Shown here: piece by piece, positions 25,117 to 33,225 of the stretch | Numbering within the stretch: position 1 is the stretch's first letter | Layout of the letters: the number at the start of each line of letters is the position of its first letter | NCBI RefSeq assembly: GCF_024170405.1 | Contig: NZ_JALJYC010000013.1 | Location: 7,025 to 71,024, forward strand | Direction: 5' to 3' | DNA length: 64,000 nt | Source: Neisseria perflava | GTDB lineage: Bacteria; Pseudomonadota; Gammaproteobacteria; Burkholderiales; Neisseriaceae | The notes under the pieces: model-generated | What the model was told of the DNA's origin: nothing | The model's input: the letters and a program-made list of their open reading frames with translations, nothing else | Database searches by the model: none | Made by a program: the position numbers and the translations under genes

Positions 25117-25141
25117 AGACACTTTCGCCCACATTACCCCA
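25117..25141 (-). promoter_or_regulatory. MraZ operator
   Basis: On the minus strand the sequence reads TGGGG-N5-TGGGC-N5-TGTCT, matching the TGGGN repeats with five-base spacing recognised by MraZ in E. coli; the third repeat is degenerate. It starts ten bases downstream of the -10 of the promoter at 25151-25179, where binding would block transcription. Confidence 0.7.
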
Positions 25142-25150
25142 CCAGCCGAC

Positions 25151-25179
25151 ACTATAAGAAATTTTACTTCGTGGGTCAA
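25151..25179 (-). promoter_or_regulatory. dcw cluster promoter (PmraZ)
   Basis: TTGACC (25179-25174), a 17-base spacer and TATAGT (25156-25151) on the minus strand form a strong sigma-70 promoter, 77 bases ahead of the mraZ GTG. Confidence 0.75.
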
Positions 25180-25296
25180 ATCAGGCCGTCTGAAAAAATT
25201 GGCCGGAAAGACATAAAAATCTCTTTAATATACAAAAAGATATACAGACAACATGGATTACCTCAACGGAATTACACACCTCAAATCCATAGCCAA

Positions 25297-25344
25297 ACAC
25301 TATATTTAGTATTTTTAATTTCAATAAAATACTAAATATAGTGT
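25297..25344. repeat. Perfect 19-bp inverted repeat
   Basis: The arms ACACTATATTTAGTATTTT and its exact complement flank a ten-base loop. It lies in the 350-base divergent gap between PmraZ and the MidA-like gene. It has no T run, so it is not a standard terminator; its role is unknown. Confidence 0.8.
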
Positions 25345-25424
25345 AGTTATCTGAAATACGCCCGCTCCACCTTTGCCGTTATAATATACGAACGAATTTT
25401 AAATTTTTACATTATCTAACAGTC

Positions 25425-26579
25425 ATGAAACCGCACATCCCCTCCCCTACCGCCGATGCGCTGGCCGCCAGCCGCCGCCTCCACACCCTTATCGCGCACG
25501 AAATCGAAGCCGCCGACGGTTGGATTCCGTTTTCCCGTTTTATGCAGTTGGCACTCTATGCGCCGCAATACGGCTATTACACCGGCGGCAGCCATAAAAT
25601 CGGCACGGACGGCGATTTTGTGACCGCCCCTACCCTCTCGCCCCTGTTCGGCCAAACCTTGTCCCGCCAACTGGCCGCCCTGCTGCCGCAGACCGCCGGT
25701 AATGTGTATGAATTCGGCGCCGGCACGGGTGATTTGGCCGCCATTTTGGTTGAAAACCTGAGTGAGCAACTCAACCATTACTATATTATCGAACTCTCGC
25801 CCGAGCTGGCCGAACGCCAACGTGAGCTATTGGTGCAGCGGCTGCCCTCTGAGTTGGCGCAAAAAGTCGTCCATTTAGACCGTTTGCCCGAGCGCTTTGA
25901 CGGCATAATGATTGGTAACGAAGTACTCGATGCCATGCCGATAGAGCTAGTCCGCCGCGACAGGGACGCATTTGAACACATCGGTGTCAGCCTGAATTCA
26001 GACGGCCTCACCCAAAGCTCCCGACCGCTGACCGACCCTGATTTGCTGCACGCGGCGCAACACTATTTCCCCCCTACCGAAACGCCTTATACCAGCGAGC
26101 TGCACCCCGCCCAATACGCTTTCGTGCGCACGCTGGCCGACAAACTCGAACGCGGCGGCATGATTTGGATAGACTACGGCTTCGACGCCGCGCAGTATTA
26201 CCACCCGCAACGCGACATGGGTACGCTCATCGGCCACTACCGCCACCACACCATACACGACCCGTTTTTCCACATCGGCCTGACCGACCTGACCGCCCAC
26301 GTCAACTTCACCGACATCGCCCAAGCAGGCGTGGACGGCGGCTTGGATTTGATTGGTTACACCACCCAAGCGCATTTTCTGCTTAACCTCGGCATGACCG
26401 AATATCTGGCGCAAAGCGGCAACCCTGATTCCGCCGACTACCTGCGCGAGGCCGCTGCCGTGCAAAAACTGATTAACCCGCACGAAATGGGCGAATTATT
26501 CAAGGTCATCGCCTTTGGCAAAAATATCGAGGTTGATTGGCAAGGTTTTGCCGTCGGCGATTTGTGCCGCAAGCTGTAA
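25425..26579 (+). CDS. MidA/NDUFAF7-like SAM-dependent methyltransferase
   Basis: The 384-residue protein belongs to the family of mitochondrial NDUFAF7, an arginine methyltransferase of complex I assembly. Bacterial members are poorly characterised. The SAM-binding loop VYEFGAGTGDLAAILVENL, the YYIIELSPELAERQ segment and IMIGNEVLDAMPIELV are visible. A late GLTDLTAHVNFTDIA motif is typical of the family. It is divergent from the dcw cluster; a TATAAT at 25380-25385 may be its -10, but no good -35 was found. Confidence 0.85.
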   Translation: MKPHIPSPTADALAASRRLHTLIAHEIEAADGWIPFSRFMQLALYAPQYGYYTGGSHKIGTDGDFVTAPTLSPLFGQTLSRQLAALLPQTAGNVYEFGAGTGDLAAILVENLSEQLNHYYIIELSPELAERQRELLVQRLPSELAQKVVHLDRLPERFDGIMIGNEVLDAMPIELVRRDRDAFEHIGVSLNSDGLTQSSRPLTDPDLLHAAQHYFPPTETPYTSELHPAQYAFVRTLADKLERGGMIWIDYGFDAAQYYHPQRDMGTLIGHYRHHTIHDPFFHIGLTDLTAHVNFTDIAQAGVDGGLDLIGYTTQAHFLLNLGMTEYLAQSGNPDSADYLREAAAVQKLINPHEMGELFKVIAFGKNIEVDWQGFAVGDLCRKL

Positions 26580-26590
26580 AATACCTGCCA

Positions 26591-26643
26591 AAGGCCGTCT
26601 GAAACCGCCCTACCCTACCGGAAAATATTTTCAGACGGCCTTT
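26591..26643. terminator. Inverted DUS pair after the MidA-like gene
   Basis: AAGGCCGTCTGAAA and TTTTCAGACGGCCTTT form a long stem-loop 11 bases behind the stop codon. Confidence 0.7.
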
Positions 26644-26711
26644 CGCGCTGCCACCATCAAACTTTTTTACCTTTAAAATCAAACATCCGAAATTTTCCCA
26701 CAAAAATAACC

Positions 26712-26739
26712 TTGCCAAGCGTTCAAAAAAACATATAAT
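26712..26739 (+). promoter_or_regulatory. Promoter of the tRNA pair
   Basis: TTGCCA (26712-26717), a 16-base spacer and a consensus TATAAT (26734-26739) end 16 bases before tRNA-Met. Confidence 0.75.
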
Positions 26740-26755
26740 AGCAACTTCACGAAAC

Positions 26756-26832
26756 GGCGAATTAGCTCAGTCGGTTAGAGCAGAGGAATCATAATCCTTG
26801 TGTCCGGGGTTCGAGTCCCTGATTCGCCACCA
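26756..26832 (+). tRNA. tRNA-Met (CAT), elongator type
   Basis: The 77-base cloverleaf has acceptor arms GGCGAAT/ATTCGCC, the TTCGAGT T-loop and an encoded CCA end. The anticodon loop ATCATAA gives CAT. The G-C first pair of the acceptor stem excludes initiator tRNA. An Ile2 (lysidine-modified) identity is possible but less likely from the sequence. Confidence 0.9.
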
Positions 26833-26834
26833 TT

Positions 26835-26910
<76 letters not shown>

Positions 26911-26916
26911 AGATTT

Positions 26917-26947
26917 AAAAAAGTCCTTACTTCGGTAAGGACTTTTT
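26917..26947 (+). terminator. Terminator of the tRNA operon
   Basis: AAAAAAGTCCTTAC-TTCG-GTAAGGACTTTTT is a strong UUCG-loop hairpin with a T run. Confidence 0.9.
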
Positions 26948-26955
26948 ATTTTATC

Positions 26956-26997
26956 AAGGCCGTCTGAAAAGTAAGTCAACATTTTTCAGACGGCCTT
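26956..26997. terminator. Inverted DUS pair
   Basis: AAGGCCGTCTGAAAA and TTTTTCAGACGGCCTT lie five bases from the end of the convergent ADP-ribosylglycohydrolase gene. Confidence 0.65.
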
Positions 26998-27002
26998 AGC
27001 GT

Positions 27003-27776
27003 TTATTTTGCTTTTACCGCCAGCAAGACTTCGGCCAACTCGTCCGGCAAAATCTCCAATGCCTGCCGCACCATCTCTTGCGGAATCTCCCGATAATACG
27101 CTTCTGCCACGCTGCCGGTAATGGCTGCCAGCGTATCCGAATCGCCGCCGAGCGACACCGCCAAACGGATGGCATGCTCGAAATTTTCACTGTCTAAAAA
27201 TGCCGTCAGCGCTTCGGGTACGGTGTGCATACAGCTTTCGTTGAAGCGGTAATCGGGGCGGATTTCGTCGCAACTGCGGTTCAGGGCATAAGCAAAGCGT
27301 GTTTCAATCTGCTCGCGGATAAAATCTTTACCTTTGCCCTGCCGCGCCCAAAAAATCGCGGCGGCGGTGGCTTGCGCACCTTTAATGCCTTCGGGGTGGT
27401 TGTGGGTCACAATGGCGGACTGTTCGGCATAATGTAAAACGTCGTCCAAACTGTCAAACGCCCAACCTACCGCCGATACGCGCATGGCCGAGCCGTTGCC
27501 CCAGCTGTTGTAGGGTTGCGGCTGCTCCGCCTGAATCCAGCTGCTGAACCTTCCGCCGTAAGCACCGGTCGGATGGGGATAACGGTGGCACCAGCTTTGC
27601 AGAATGGGCACCAAATCGTCGCGGCAGCCCCGGTTGACCCAATCGGCTACGGCAGCGGTGCAAATGGTATCATCGGTAAAATCAGAAGCGGCGGTAAACA
27701 GTTGGAAATCGGTGGCCTTATAATTGTCGAACTCGAAACGTGAGCCGACAATATCACCGATGGCTGCGCCTAACAT
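27003..27776 (-). CDS. ADP-ribosylglycohydrolase family protein
   Basis: I start at the ATG at 27776 because AAGGAG lies six bases before it; this gives 257 residues beginning MLGAAIGDIVGSRFEFDNYK. An ATG six codons upstream has no ribosome binding site. The family removes ADP-ribose from modified targets using two Mg ions. The metal-binding motifs are seen in SDFTDDTICTAAVADW and SLGGDSDTLAAITGSVAEAY. It is a single gene between DUS pairs. The substrate (protein, DNA or small molecule) cannot be told from sequence. Confidence 0.88.
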   Translation of the reverse strand: MLGAAIGDIVGSRFEFDNYKATDFQLFTAASDFTDDTICTAAVADWVNRGCRDDLVPILQSWCHRYPHPTGAYGGRFSSWIQAEQPQPYNSWGNGSAMRVSAVGWAFDSLDDVLHYAEQSAIVTHNHPEGIKGAQATAAAIFWARQGKGKDFIREQIETRFAYALNRSCDEIRPDYRFNESCMHTVPEALTAFLDSENFEHAIRLAVSLGGDSDTLAAITGSVAEAYYREIPQEMVRQALEILPDELAEVLLAVKAK

Positions 27777-27807
27777 TGTGTTCTCCTTACTCATATTATT
27801 TAAGGCT

Positions 27808-27845
27808 AAGGCCGTCTGAAAAACACATTATTTTCAGACGGCCTT
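27808..27845. terminator. Inverted DUS pair
   Basis: AAGGCCGTCTGAAAA and TTTTCAGACGGCCTT form a stem between the RDD gene and the ADP-ribosylglycohydrolase gene. Confidence 0.65.
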
Positions 27846-27852
27846 GCGCTAC

Positions 27853-28458
27853 TCAGCGTTTGGGCAGTTTCACCACCACCGTATCCGCCAACATATCCTG
27901 CAAGGTGCGGCGGTCGCTTTGCGTGCGGAACAACATGACCAAGCAGGCAATATAAGTCGCATACGACACCAAATTACCCAGCATATCCGCTGCGCCGCCC
28001 AAGCCCAGCAGCATGCCCAGCATGGAAATGCCTACCGCCACCAATACCACCAGCAGGCTGTACACCACCTCGCGAATCAAAACCGTACCCAAAAAACCGG
28101 GGTTGCGCCCATTGCTTTTCAACACGCGTATGCCCATGATTTTTTTACCCAGCGACTGCCCGTCGCGGCTCATATAGAAAATTTGCGCAATGCCGTACAC
28201 CAAAATCAGCAGGCTGCCGCCCAACAATAATCCGGTAACGCGGCTGTCATCCAAAGCGGTATCACCCGCCCCCTGCGCCAAGGTTTCATAATCGTCGCCC
28301 ACCAGCAGCAAAGCCGCCAGCCACGGCAGATACACCAAGACATTAAACAAGCTGTTCAATAAAGCCGCCGCAATGCGGCTGCCCGCAGAAGCCAAACCGA
28401 CTTCCACTTCCTCTTCCTGCGACACAGGCGTTAGCGGCGTCTGCAATCCGTTCATCAT
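27853..28458 (-). CDS. RDD family membrane protein
   Basis: The ATG at 28458 sits five bases behind AAGGG and gives 201 residues. The RDD domain is recognised by LASAGSRIAAALLNSLFNVL (the conserved Arg of the first segment) and GQSLGKKIMGIRVLKSNG. Three or four membrane segments are predicted. RDD proteins are uncharacterised or act as transport-related membrane proteins. The gene is divergent from asd. Confidence 0.82.
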   Translation of the reverse strand: MMNGLQTPLTPVSQEEEVEVGLASAGSRIAAALLNSLFNVLVYLPWLAALLLVGDDYETLAQGAGDTALDDSRVTGLLLGGSLLILVYGIAQIFYMSRDGQSLGKKIMGIRVLKSNGRNPGFLGTVLIREVVYSLLVVLVAVGISMLGMLLGLGGAADMLGNLVSYATYIACLVMLFRTQSDRRTLQDMLADTVVVKLPKR

Positions 28459-28604
28459 CACATCCCTTTCTTAAAAAATCCCTATTTCGGGTTTTACAAC
28501 ATTTTCAGACAAAAATCCAATAAAAGCCTTTACATTTTTTTCAGACGGCGTTAAAACACTCATTTACAAACTTGTTAACAATTTTCCCTTTTTAGGAGCA
28601 CAGC

Positions 28605-29720
28605 ATGAAAGTAGGTTTCGTCGGTTGGCGCGGCATGGTCGGTTCGGTTTTGATGCAGCGCATGCAGGAAGAAAACGATTTCGCCCACATCCCTGACGCG
28701 TATTTCTTCACCACCTCCAACGTCGGCGGCGCAGCCCCTGATTTCGGCCAAAGCGCCAAATCGCTGCTGGATGCCAACGATGTGGCAGAGTTGGCGAAAA
28801 TGGACATCATCGTGACCTGTCAGGGCGGCGATTACACCAAAGCCGTGTTCCAACCCCTGCGCGACTCCGGCTGGCAAGGCTACTGGATTGACGCCGCCTC
28901 CTCCCTGCGCATGGCCGACGACGCCATTATCGTACTCGACCCGGTTAACCGCAACGTCATTGACGCCGGTCTGCAAAACGGTGTGAAAAACTACATCGGC
29001 GGTAACTGCACCGTATCGCTGATGTTGATGGCCTTGGGCGGCCTGTTCCAAAACGATTTGGTCGAATGGGCGACCAGCATGACTTACCAAGCCGCTTCCG
29101 GTGCCGGCGCAAAAAACATGCGCGAGCTGATTAACGGCATGGGCGCGATTTACGGTCAAGTTGCTGACGAATTGGCTGACCCTTCCAGTGCCATTCTCGA
29201 CATCGACCGCAAAGTATCCGATTTCCTGCGCAGTGACGACTACCCGAAAGCCAACTTCGGCGTACCGCTGGCCGGCAGCCTGATTCCGTGGATTGACGTG
29301 GATTTGGGCAACGGCCAATCCAAAGAAGAATGGAAAGGCGGCGTAGAAACCAACAAAATCCTCGGCCGCAGCGACAACCCGACCATTATCGACGGCCTGT
29401 GCGTGCGTATCGGCTCCATGCGCTGCCACAGCCAAGCCATCACGCTGAAACTGAAAAAAGACCTGCCGGTTGAAGAAATCGAATCACTGTTGGCCGGTGC
29501 CAACGATTGGGTAAAAGTCGTGCCCAACCAAAAAGAAGCCAGCATGACCGACCTGACCCCCGCCGCCGTAACCGGCACGCTGACCGTCCCTGTCGGCCGT
29601 ATCCGCAAACTGGGCATGGGCGGCGAATACATCAGCGCCTTTACCGTCGGCGACCAACTCTTGTGGGGCGCCGCCGAACCGCTGCGCCGCGTACTGCGCA
29701 TTATCTTGGGCAGTTTGTAA
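28605..29720 (+). CDS. asd: Aspartate-semialdehyde dehydrogenase
   Basis: This 371-residue enzyme reduces aspartyl phosphate to the semialdehyde that feeds lysine/diaminopimelate, threonine and methionine synthesis. The NADP loop VGFVGWRGMVGSVLMQRM, the catalytic Cys in YIGGNCTVSLMLMALGG, and the MRCHSQAITLKL motif with the active-site His are present. TTTAGGAGC precedes the ATG. It belongs to the same pathway as dapB and dapD in this window but stands alone. Confidence 0.98.
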   Translation: MKVGFVGWRGMVGSVLMQRMQEENDFAHIPDAYFFTTSNVGGAAPDFGQSAKSLLDANDVAELAKMDIIVTCQGGDYTKAVFQPLRDSGWQGYWIDAASSLRMADDAIIVLDPVNRNVIDAGLQNGVKNYIGGNCTVSLMLMALGGLFQNDLVEWATSMTYQAASGAGAKNMRELINGMGAIYGQVADELADPSSAILDIDRKVSDFLRSDDYPKANFGVPLAGSLIPWIDVDLGNGQSKEEWKGGVETNKILGRSDNPTIIDGLCVRIGSMRCHSQAITLKLKKDLPVEEIESLLAGANDWVKVVPNQKEASMTDLTPAAVTGTLTVPVGRIRKLGMGGEYISAFTVGDQLLWGAAEPLRRVLRIILGSL

Positions 29721-29741
29721 TTCGGGTTTAAGCCCGCAAAT

Positions 29742-29770
29742 AAAAAGCAACGGAAAAACCGTTGCTTTTT
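29742..29770 (+). terminator. Terminator of asd
   Basis: The hairpin AAAAAGCAACGG / CCGTTGCTTTTT lies 21 bases behind the asd stop. Confidence 0.88.
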
Positions 29771-29780
29771 ATTTTGAGCA

Positions 29781-29814
29781 ATGCCGTCTGAAAATCCTTA
29801 TTTTCAGACGGCAT
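29781..29814. terminator. Inverted AT-dialect DUS pair
   Basis: ATGCCGTCTGAAAA and TTTTCAGACGGCAT are both the AT dialect typical of meningococcus/gonococcus, unlike most pairs here. Confidence 0.7.
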
Positions 29815-29831
29815 TGTTGCATGTCCCGCTT

Positions 29832-30245
29832 TTATTTCACCAGTTTCAAACCTTTTTTCGGTTTGTCTGCTTCATCAGAAACTTCTGCCTTATCCGCTGC
29901 CTTCGCAGCAGTTTTAGAAGCATTATCCGGCTGATACGGCTCGACTTCAAAGCCCATGCCTTCGCCGCTTTCGCGGCCGAAAATACTGATGATGTGGCCG
30001 ACGGGAATCCAAATATCGTGCAGCACGCCGCCGAAGCGGGCGGCGAAGCTGACCCATTCGTTGTCTATGCTCAAATCGTGGCTGGCGGTCGGGCCGATGT
30101 TGAGCACGATTTCGTTTTCACGCACATATTGCGGCGGTACGCGGGTATGCTCGTTGACCCAAGCGACGATATGCGGGGTTTGGCTGTTGTCCAAACACCA
30201 TTCATACAGGGCGCGCAGCAGATAGGGTTTGGTAGAGGTGCTCAT
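29832..30245 (-). CDS. sspB: ClpXP specificity-enhancing factor SspB
   Basis: The 137-residue protein begins with the SspB domain (KPYLLRALYEWCLDNSQTPHIVAWVN, then the FGGVLHDIWIPVGHIISIFGRE strand pair). It then has an Ala/Asp/Lys-rich linker and a short terminal GLKLVK tail that docks on ClpX. SspB delivers ssrA-tagged proteins to ClpXP. It follows sspA by 13 bases, the usual sspA-sspB order behind petABC in beta-proteobacteria. Confidence 0.95.
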   Translation of the reverse strand: MSTSTKPYLLRALYEWCLDNSQTPHIVAWVNEHTRVPPQYVRENEIVLNIGPTASHDLSIDNEWVSFAARFGGVLHDIWIPVGHIISIFGRESGEGMGFEVEPYQPDNASKTAAKAADKAEVSDEADKPKKGLKLVK

Positions 30246-30258
30246 GACTTTGCTCCCA

Positions 30259-30864
30259 TTAACGGCGCATGGCTTTCTCGGCGGGGGTCAGCGCTTCGAT
30301 AAAGGCTTCGCGTTGAAAAATGCGTTCGGCGTATTTCAACAGCGGCGCGGCGGATTTGCCCAACTTAATGTCGTAGTAGTCCAAACGCCACAACAGCGGG
30401 GACAAGGCCACGTCAATCATGGAAAACTCATCGCCCAAGATGTATTTGTTTTTGGAGAACGCGGGCGCCAGCAGGGTCAGGCCGTTGCCGATGGCTTCGC
30501 GCGCTTTGGCCTGCTCTTTATTGGTGGACTCGGCGTTTTCCAATACCTGAACCAAACTGAACAGCTCTTTTTCCATGCGGTACAGCACCAAACGGCCGCG
30601 ACCGCGCATAACGGGATCGCCCGGCATCAGCTGCGGATGGGGGAAACGCTCATCGATGTATTCGTTGATGATGTTGGACTCGTACAAAATCAAATCGCGT
30701 TCCACCAATACCGGCACTTGGTTGTAGGGATTCATCACCGCCAAATCTTCCGGCTTGTTGAAAATATCCACGTCTTTGATTTCAAAATCCATGCCTTTTT
30801 CGTATAACACGAATCGGCAGCGTTGGCTGAAGGGGCAGGTAATACCCGAATACAAGGTCATCAT
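30259..30864 (-). CDS. sspA: Stringent starvation protein A (GST fold)
   Basis: This 201-residue glutathione S-transferase-like protein has an N-terminal thioredoxin fold (MTLYSGITCPFSQRCRFVLYEKGMDFEIKDVD) and the NPYNQVPVLVERDL turn. Its helical C-terminal domain contains FSMIDVALSPLLWRLDYY. SspA binds RNA polymerase and alters transcription in stationary phase and acid stress. It lies downstream of petABC and upstream of sspB. Confidence 0.93.
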   Translation of the reverse strand: MMTLYSGITCPFSQRCRFVLYEKGMDFEIKDVDIFNKPEDLAVMNPYNQVPVLVERDLILYESNIINEYIDERFPHPQLMPGDPVMRGRGRLVLYRMEKELFSLVQVLENAESTNKEQAKAREAIGNGLTLLAPAFSKNKYILGDEFSMIDVALSPLLWRLDYYDIKLGKSAAPLLKYAERIFQREAFIEALTPAEKAMRR

Positions 30865-31012
30865 ATGCTTTTACTCCGGCGGCAAAGCCGTCTTTTTCAG
30901 ACGGCCTTTATTTATAAAGTTAATGATGAAATTATAGCTGATTGGGTATTTAAAATCCACAAAACCGATATAAGCTGTTATTTTTAAATATAATTTAAAC
31001 CATTTTACAAAC

Positions 31013-31045
31013 AAAAAGGCAAACCCTTTCGGGCTTGCCTTTTGC
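31013..31045 (-). terminator. Terminator of petABC
   Basis: On the minus strand AAAAGGCAAGCCC-GAAA-GGGTTTGCCTTTTT is followed by a T-rich stretch, 17 bases behind the petC stop. Confidence 0.85.
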
Positions 31046-31061
31046 ATGCAAAATGCTTGGA

Positions 31062-31847
31062 TTAGTGTACGTCTTTCCAGAATTCTTTTTTCAGGAAATA
31101 CGCCAGCGGCAGCATGATAGCCAACAGGAAAATCATGACCACATAGCCGAGGCGGTGGCGTTGCAACTGAGCCGGTTCGCCCATATACACCAAGTAATTC
31201 ACCAAATCGCGTACATAAGCATCGTACTCTTTTTCGATGACTTTGCCGTTGGGCAGACGGCGGCTGTGCAGGCCGGTGGTTTCCCAATACAGTTTGGGCT
31301 CGCGAACGCCGTGTTCGTTTTCTACCCAAACCGGCTGGCCTTTACTGTCCAGCTCAACCGCTTTCACGCCTTGCTGCTCCCACAGCGGGTGCGGCATACC
31401 GACTTTATCAAATACGGTGTTGTTCCAGCCGCTCGGACGGGTCGGATCTTTATAGAAGCCGCGCATGTAGGCATACAGGTAATCTGCACCACGCGAACGG
31501 GCAATCAGGGTCAAATCCGGCGGTGCGGCGCCAAACCATTTTTGTGCGTCTTTCGGATTCATGGCCGACAGCATGACATCGCCGACATTATCGGTGGTGA
31601 ACATCAGATTTTTCTTGATTTCATCGTCTGTCAGACCGATGTCTTTCAGACGGTTGAAACGCATACCGCTGGCCGAGTGGCAGGACAGGCAGTAGTTGGT
31701 AAAAATCTGTGCGCCGCGTTGCAGGCTGACTTGGTCGCGCAAATCGATATCGACTTTTTCATAGTGGGCGCTGCCGGAAGCAACGGCCACACTCATCGGC
31801 GCCGCCAACAAAAGGGCAGCAAACCAGTTTTTCAGAGTTTGTTTCAT
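31062..31847 (-). CDS. petC: Cytochrome c1 of the bc1 complex
   Basis: The ATG at 31847, with AGGG eight bases upstream, gives 261 residues starting MKQTLKNWFAALLLAAPMSV, a signal sequence. An ATG five codons earlier overlaps the petB stop and is an alternative. The haem-binding CLSCHSASGMRFNRL motif and a C-terminal membrane anchor (about 230-250, LGYVVMIFLLAIMLPLAYFL) are present; the methionine axial ligand region lies in the middle. It passes electrons from the Rieske protein to cytochrome c. Third gene of petABC. Confidence 0.96.
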   Translation of the reverse strand: MKQTLKNWFAALLLAAPMSVAVASGSAHYEKVDIDLRDQVSLQRGAQIFTNYCLSCHSASGMRFNRLKDIGLTDDEIKKNLMFTTDNVGDVMLSAMNPKDAQKWFGAAPPDLTLIARSRGADYLYAYMRGFYKDPTRPSGWNNTVFDKVGMPHPLWEQQGVKAVELDSKGQPVWVENEHGVREPKLYWETTGLHSRRLPNGKVIEKEYDAYVRDLVNYLVYMGEPAQLQRHRLGYVVMIFLLAIMLPLAYFLKKEFWKDVH

Positions 31848-31861
31848 TTTCACTGCCCTCA

Positions 31862-33211
31862 TCAGATATTGGTTGCAAACAGGTATGCACCTACTGCGGT
31901 AATCGCCACATACACCAAGAACATGACTTTCTGCTTGGTGGTGCTCATGGTCACGCGCTCAGGTACCGGTTTGTTGGTATCCAGCTTGGTGTAGAACGGC
32001 ATACCCAAGAAGAAGGCAAAGTAAATGACTGACAGGATACGCGCTACCAAAGTGCGGGTGTCGGTTGCCACCATCGCGCCCAAGATACCCAGGCCGATGA
32101 AGGAAATGATAAACAGCACCAACGCGGTTTTGAAAATCGGGCCGCGATAACGCACGGATTTCACTTCGCCGCGATCCAACCAAGGCAGCAAGGCAATCAA
32201 TACAACCGCCGCGCCCATACCAATCACACCCCAAACTTGTGTACCCAAGAAAGAAGGAATCGCACGCAAAATGGCGTAGAACGGCGTGAAATACCATACC
32301 GGCGCGATGTGCGCAGGGGTTTTCAAAGCATTGGCCGGGTCAAAGTTGGGCGCTTCGAGGAAGTAACCACCGCCTTCAGGCGCGAAGAACAACACGGCGC
32401 AGAAGACAATTAGGAACACCACTACACCCAAAATATCTTTGACAGTGTAGTATGGATGGAACGGAATGCCGTCAAGCGGGATACCGTTTTCGTCTTTCAG
32501 CTTTTTGATTTCCACGCCGTCGGGGTTGTTAGAGCCGACTTCGTGCAGGGCGATGATGTGCGCCACAATCAAACCGATCAACACCAGCGGCACGGCAATC
32601 ACGTGCAGGGCGAAAAAGCGGTTGAGGGTTACGTCGGAGACGTTGAAGTCACCGCGGATCCAAGTGGACAAATCCGGACCGATAACCGGAATGGCGCCGA
32701 ACAGGTTGATAATCACCTGCGCACCCCAGAACGACATCTGACCCCACGGCAAGAGGTAGCCCATAAAGGCTTCCGCCATCAATGCCAGAAAAATCAGCGA
32801 GCCGAACACCCACACCAATTCGCGCGGTTTTTTGTATGAGCCGTAAATCAGACCACGGAACATGTGCAGGTAAACAACGATGAAGAAGAAAGAAGCGCCG
32901 GTGGAGTGCATGTAGCGGATAATCCAGCCGCCGGACACGTCGCGCATGATGTACTCTACTGCGGTAAAGGCAGCAGGCAGATGGTAGGCGTTCAGATTGC
33001 CATCCGGTTTGTAGTTCATGGTCAGGAAGATACCGCTGACGATTTGAATCACCAAAACCAGCAATGCCAACGAACCGAAGTAATACCAAAAGTTGAAGTT
33101 TTTCGGCGCGTAGTACTGGCCTACGTGCTCATTCCACATTTTAGTCAGGGGGAAACGCGCGTCCACCCAGTCTAACAATGCTTTTGCTTTGTTATTGGTT
33201 TGGTTTGCCAT
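31862..33211 (-). CDS. petB: Cytochrome b of the bc1 complex
   Basis: The 449-residue protein has eight or nine membrane segments. Haem-ligating His residues are in RYMHSTGASFFFIVVYLHMF and in the NRFFALHVIAVPLVLIGLIV region. The Qo-site motif appears as PVWYFTPFYAIL, with PEGGGYFLEAPNF before it. The length exceeds 400 residues, as usual for beta-proteobacterial PetB with the fused C-terminal subunit IV part. Co-transcribed with petA (14-base gap) and petC. Confidence 0.98.
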   Translation of the reverse strand: MANQTNNKAKALLDWVDARFPLTKMWNEHVGQYYAPKNFNFWYYFGSLALLVLVIQIVSGIFLTMNYKPDGNLNAYHLPAAFTAVEYIMRDVSGGWIIRYMHSTGASFFFIVVYLHMFRGLIYGSYKKPRELVWVFGSLIFLALMAEAFMGYLLPWGQMSFWGAQVIINLFGAIPVIGPDLSTWIRGDFNVSDVTLNRFFALHVIAVPLVLIGLIVAHIIALHEVGSNNPDGVEIKKLKDENGIPLDGIPFHPYYTVKDILGVVVFLIVFCAVLFFAPEGGGYFLEAPNFDPANALKTPAHIAPVWYFTPFYAILRAIPSFLGTQVWGVIGMGAAVVLIALLPWLDRGEVKSVRYRGPIFKTALVLFIISFIGLGILGAMVATDTRTLVARILSVIYFAFFLGMPFYTKLDTNKPVPERVTMSTTKQKVMFLVYVAITAVGAYLFATNI

Positions 33212-33225
33212 AGTTCAGTTCCTTA

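Noticed and set aside
25297..25344. Correia (NEMIS) element
   Set aside because: The characteristic Correia terminus (TATAGTGGATTAA...) and core are absent; only an AT-rich palindrome is present.
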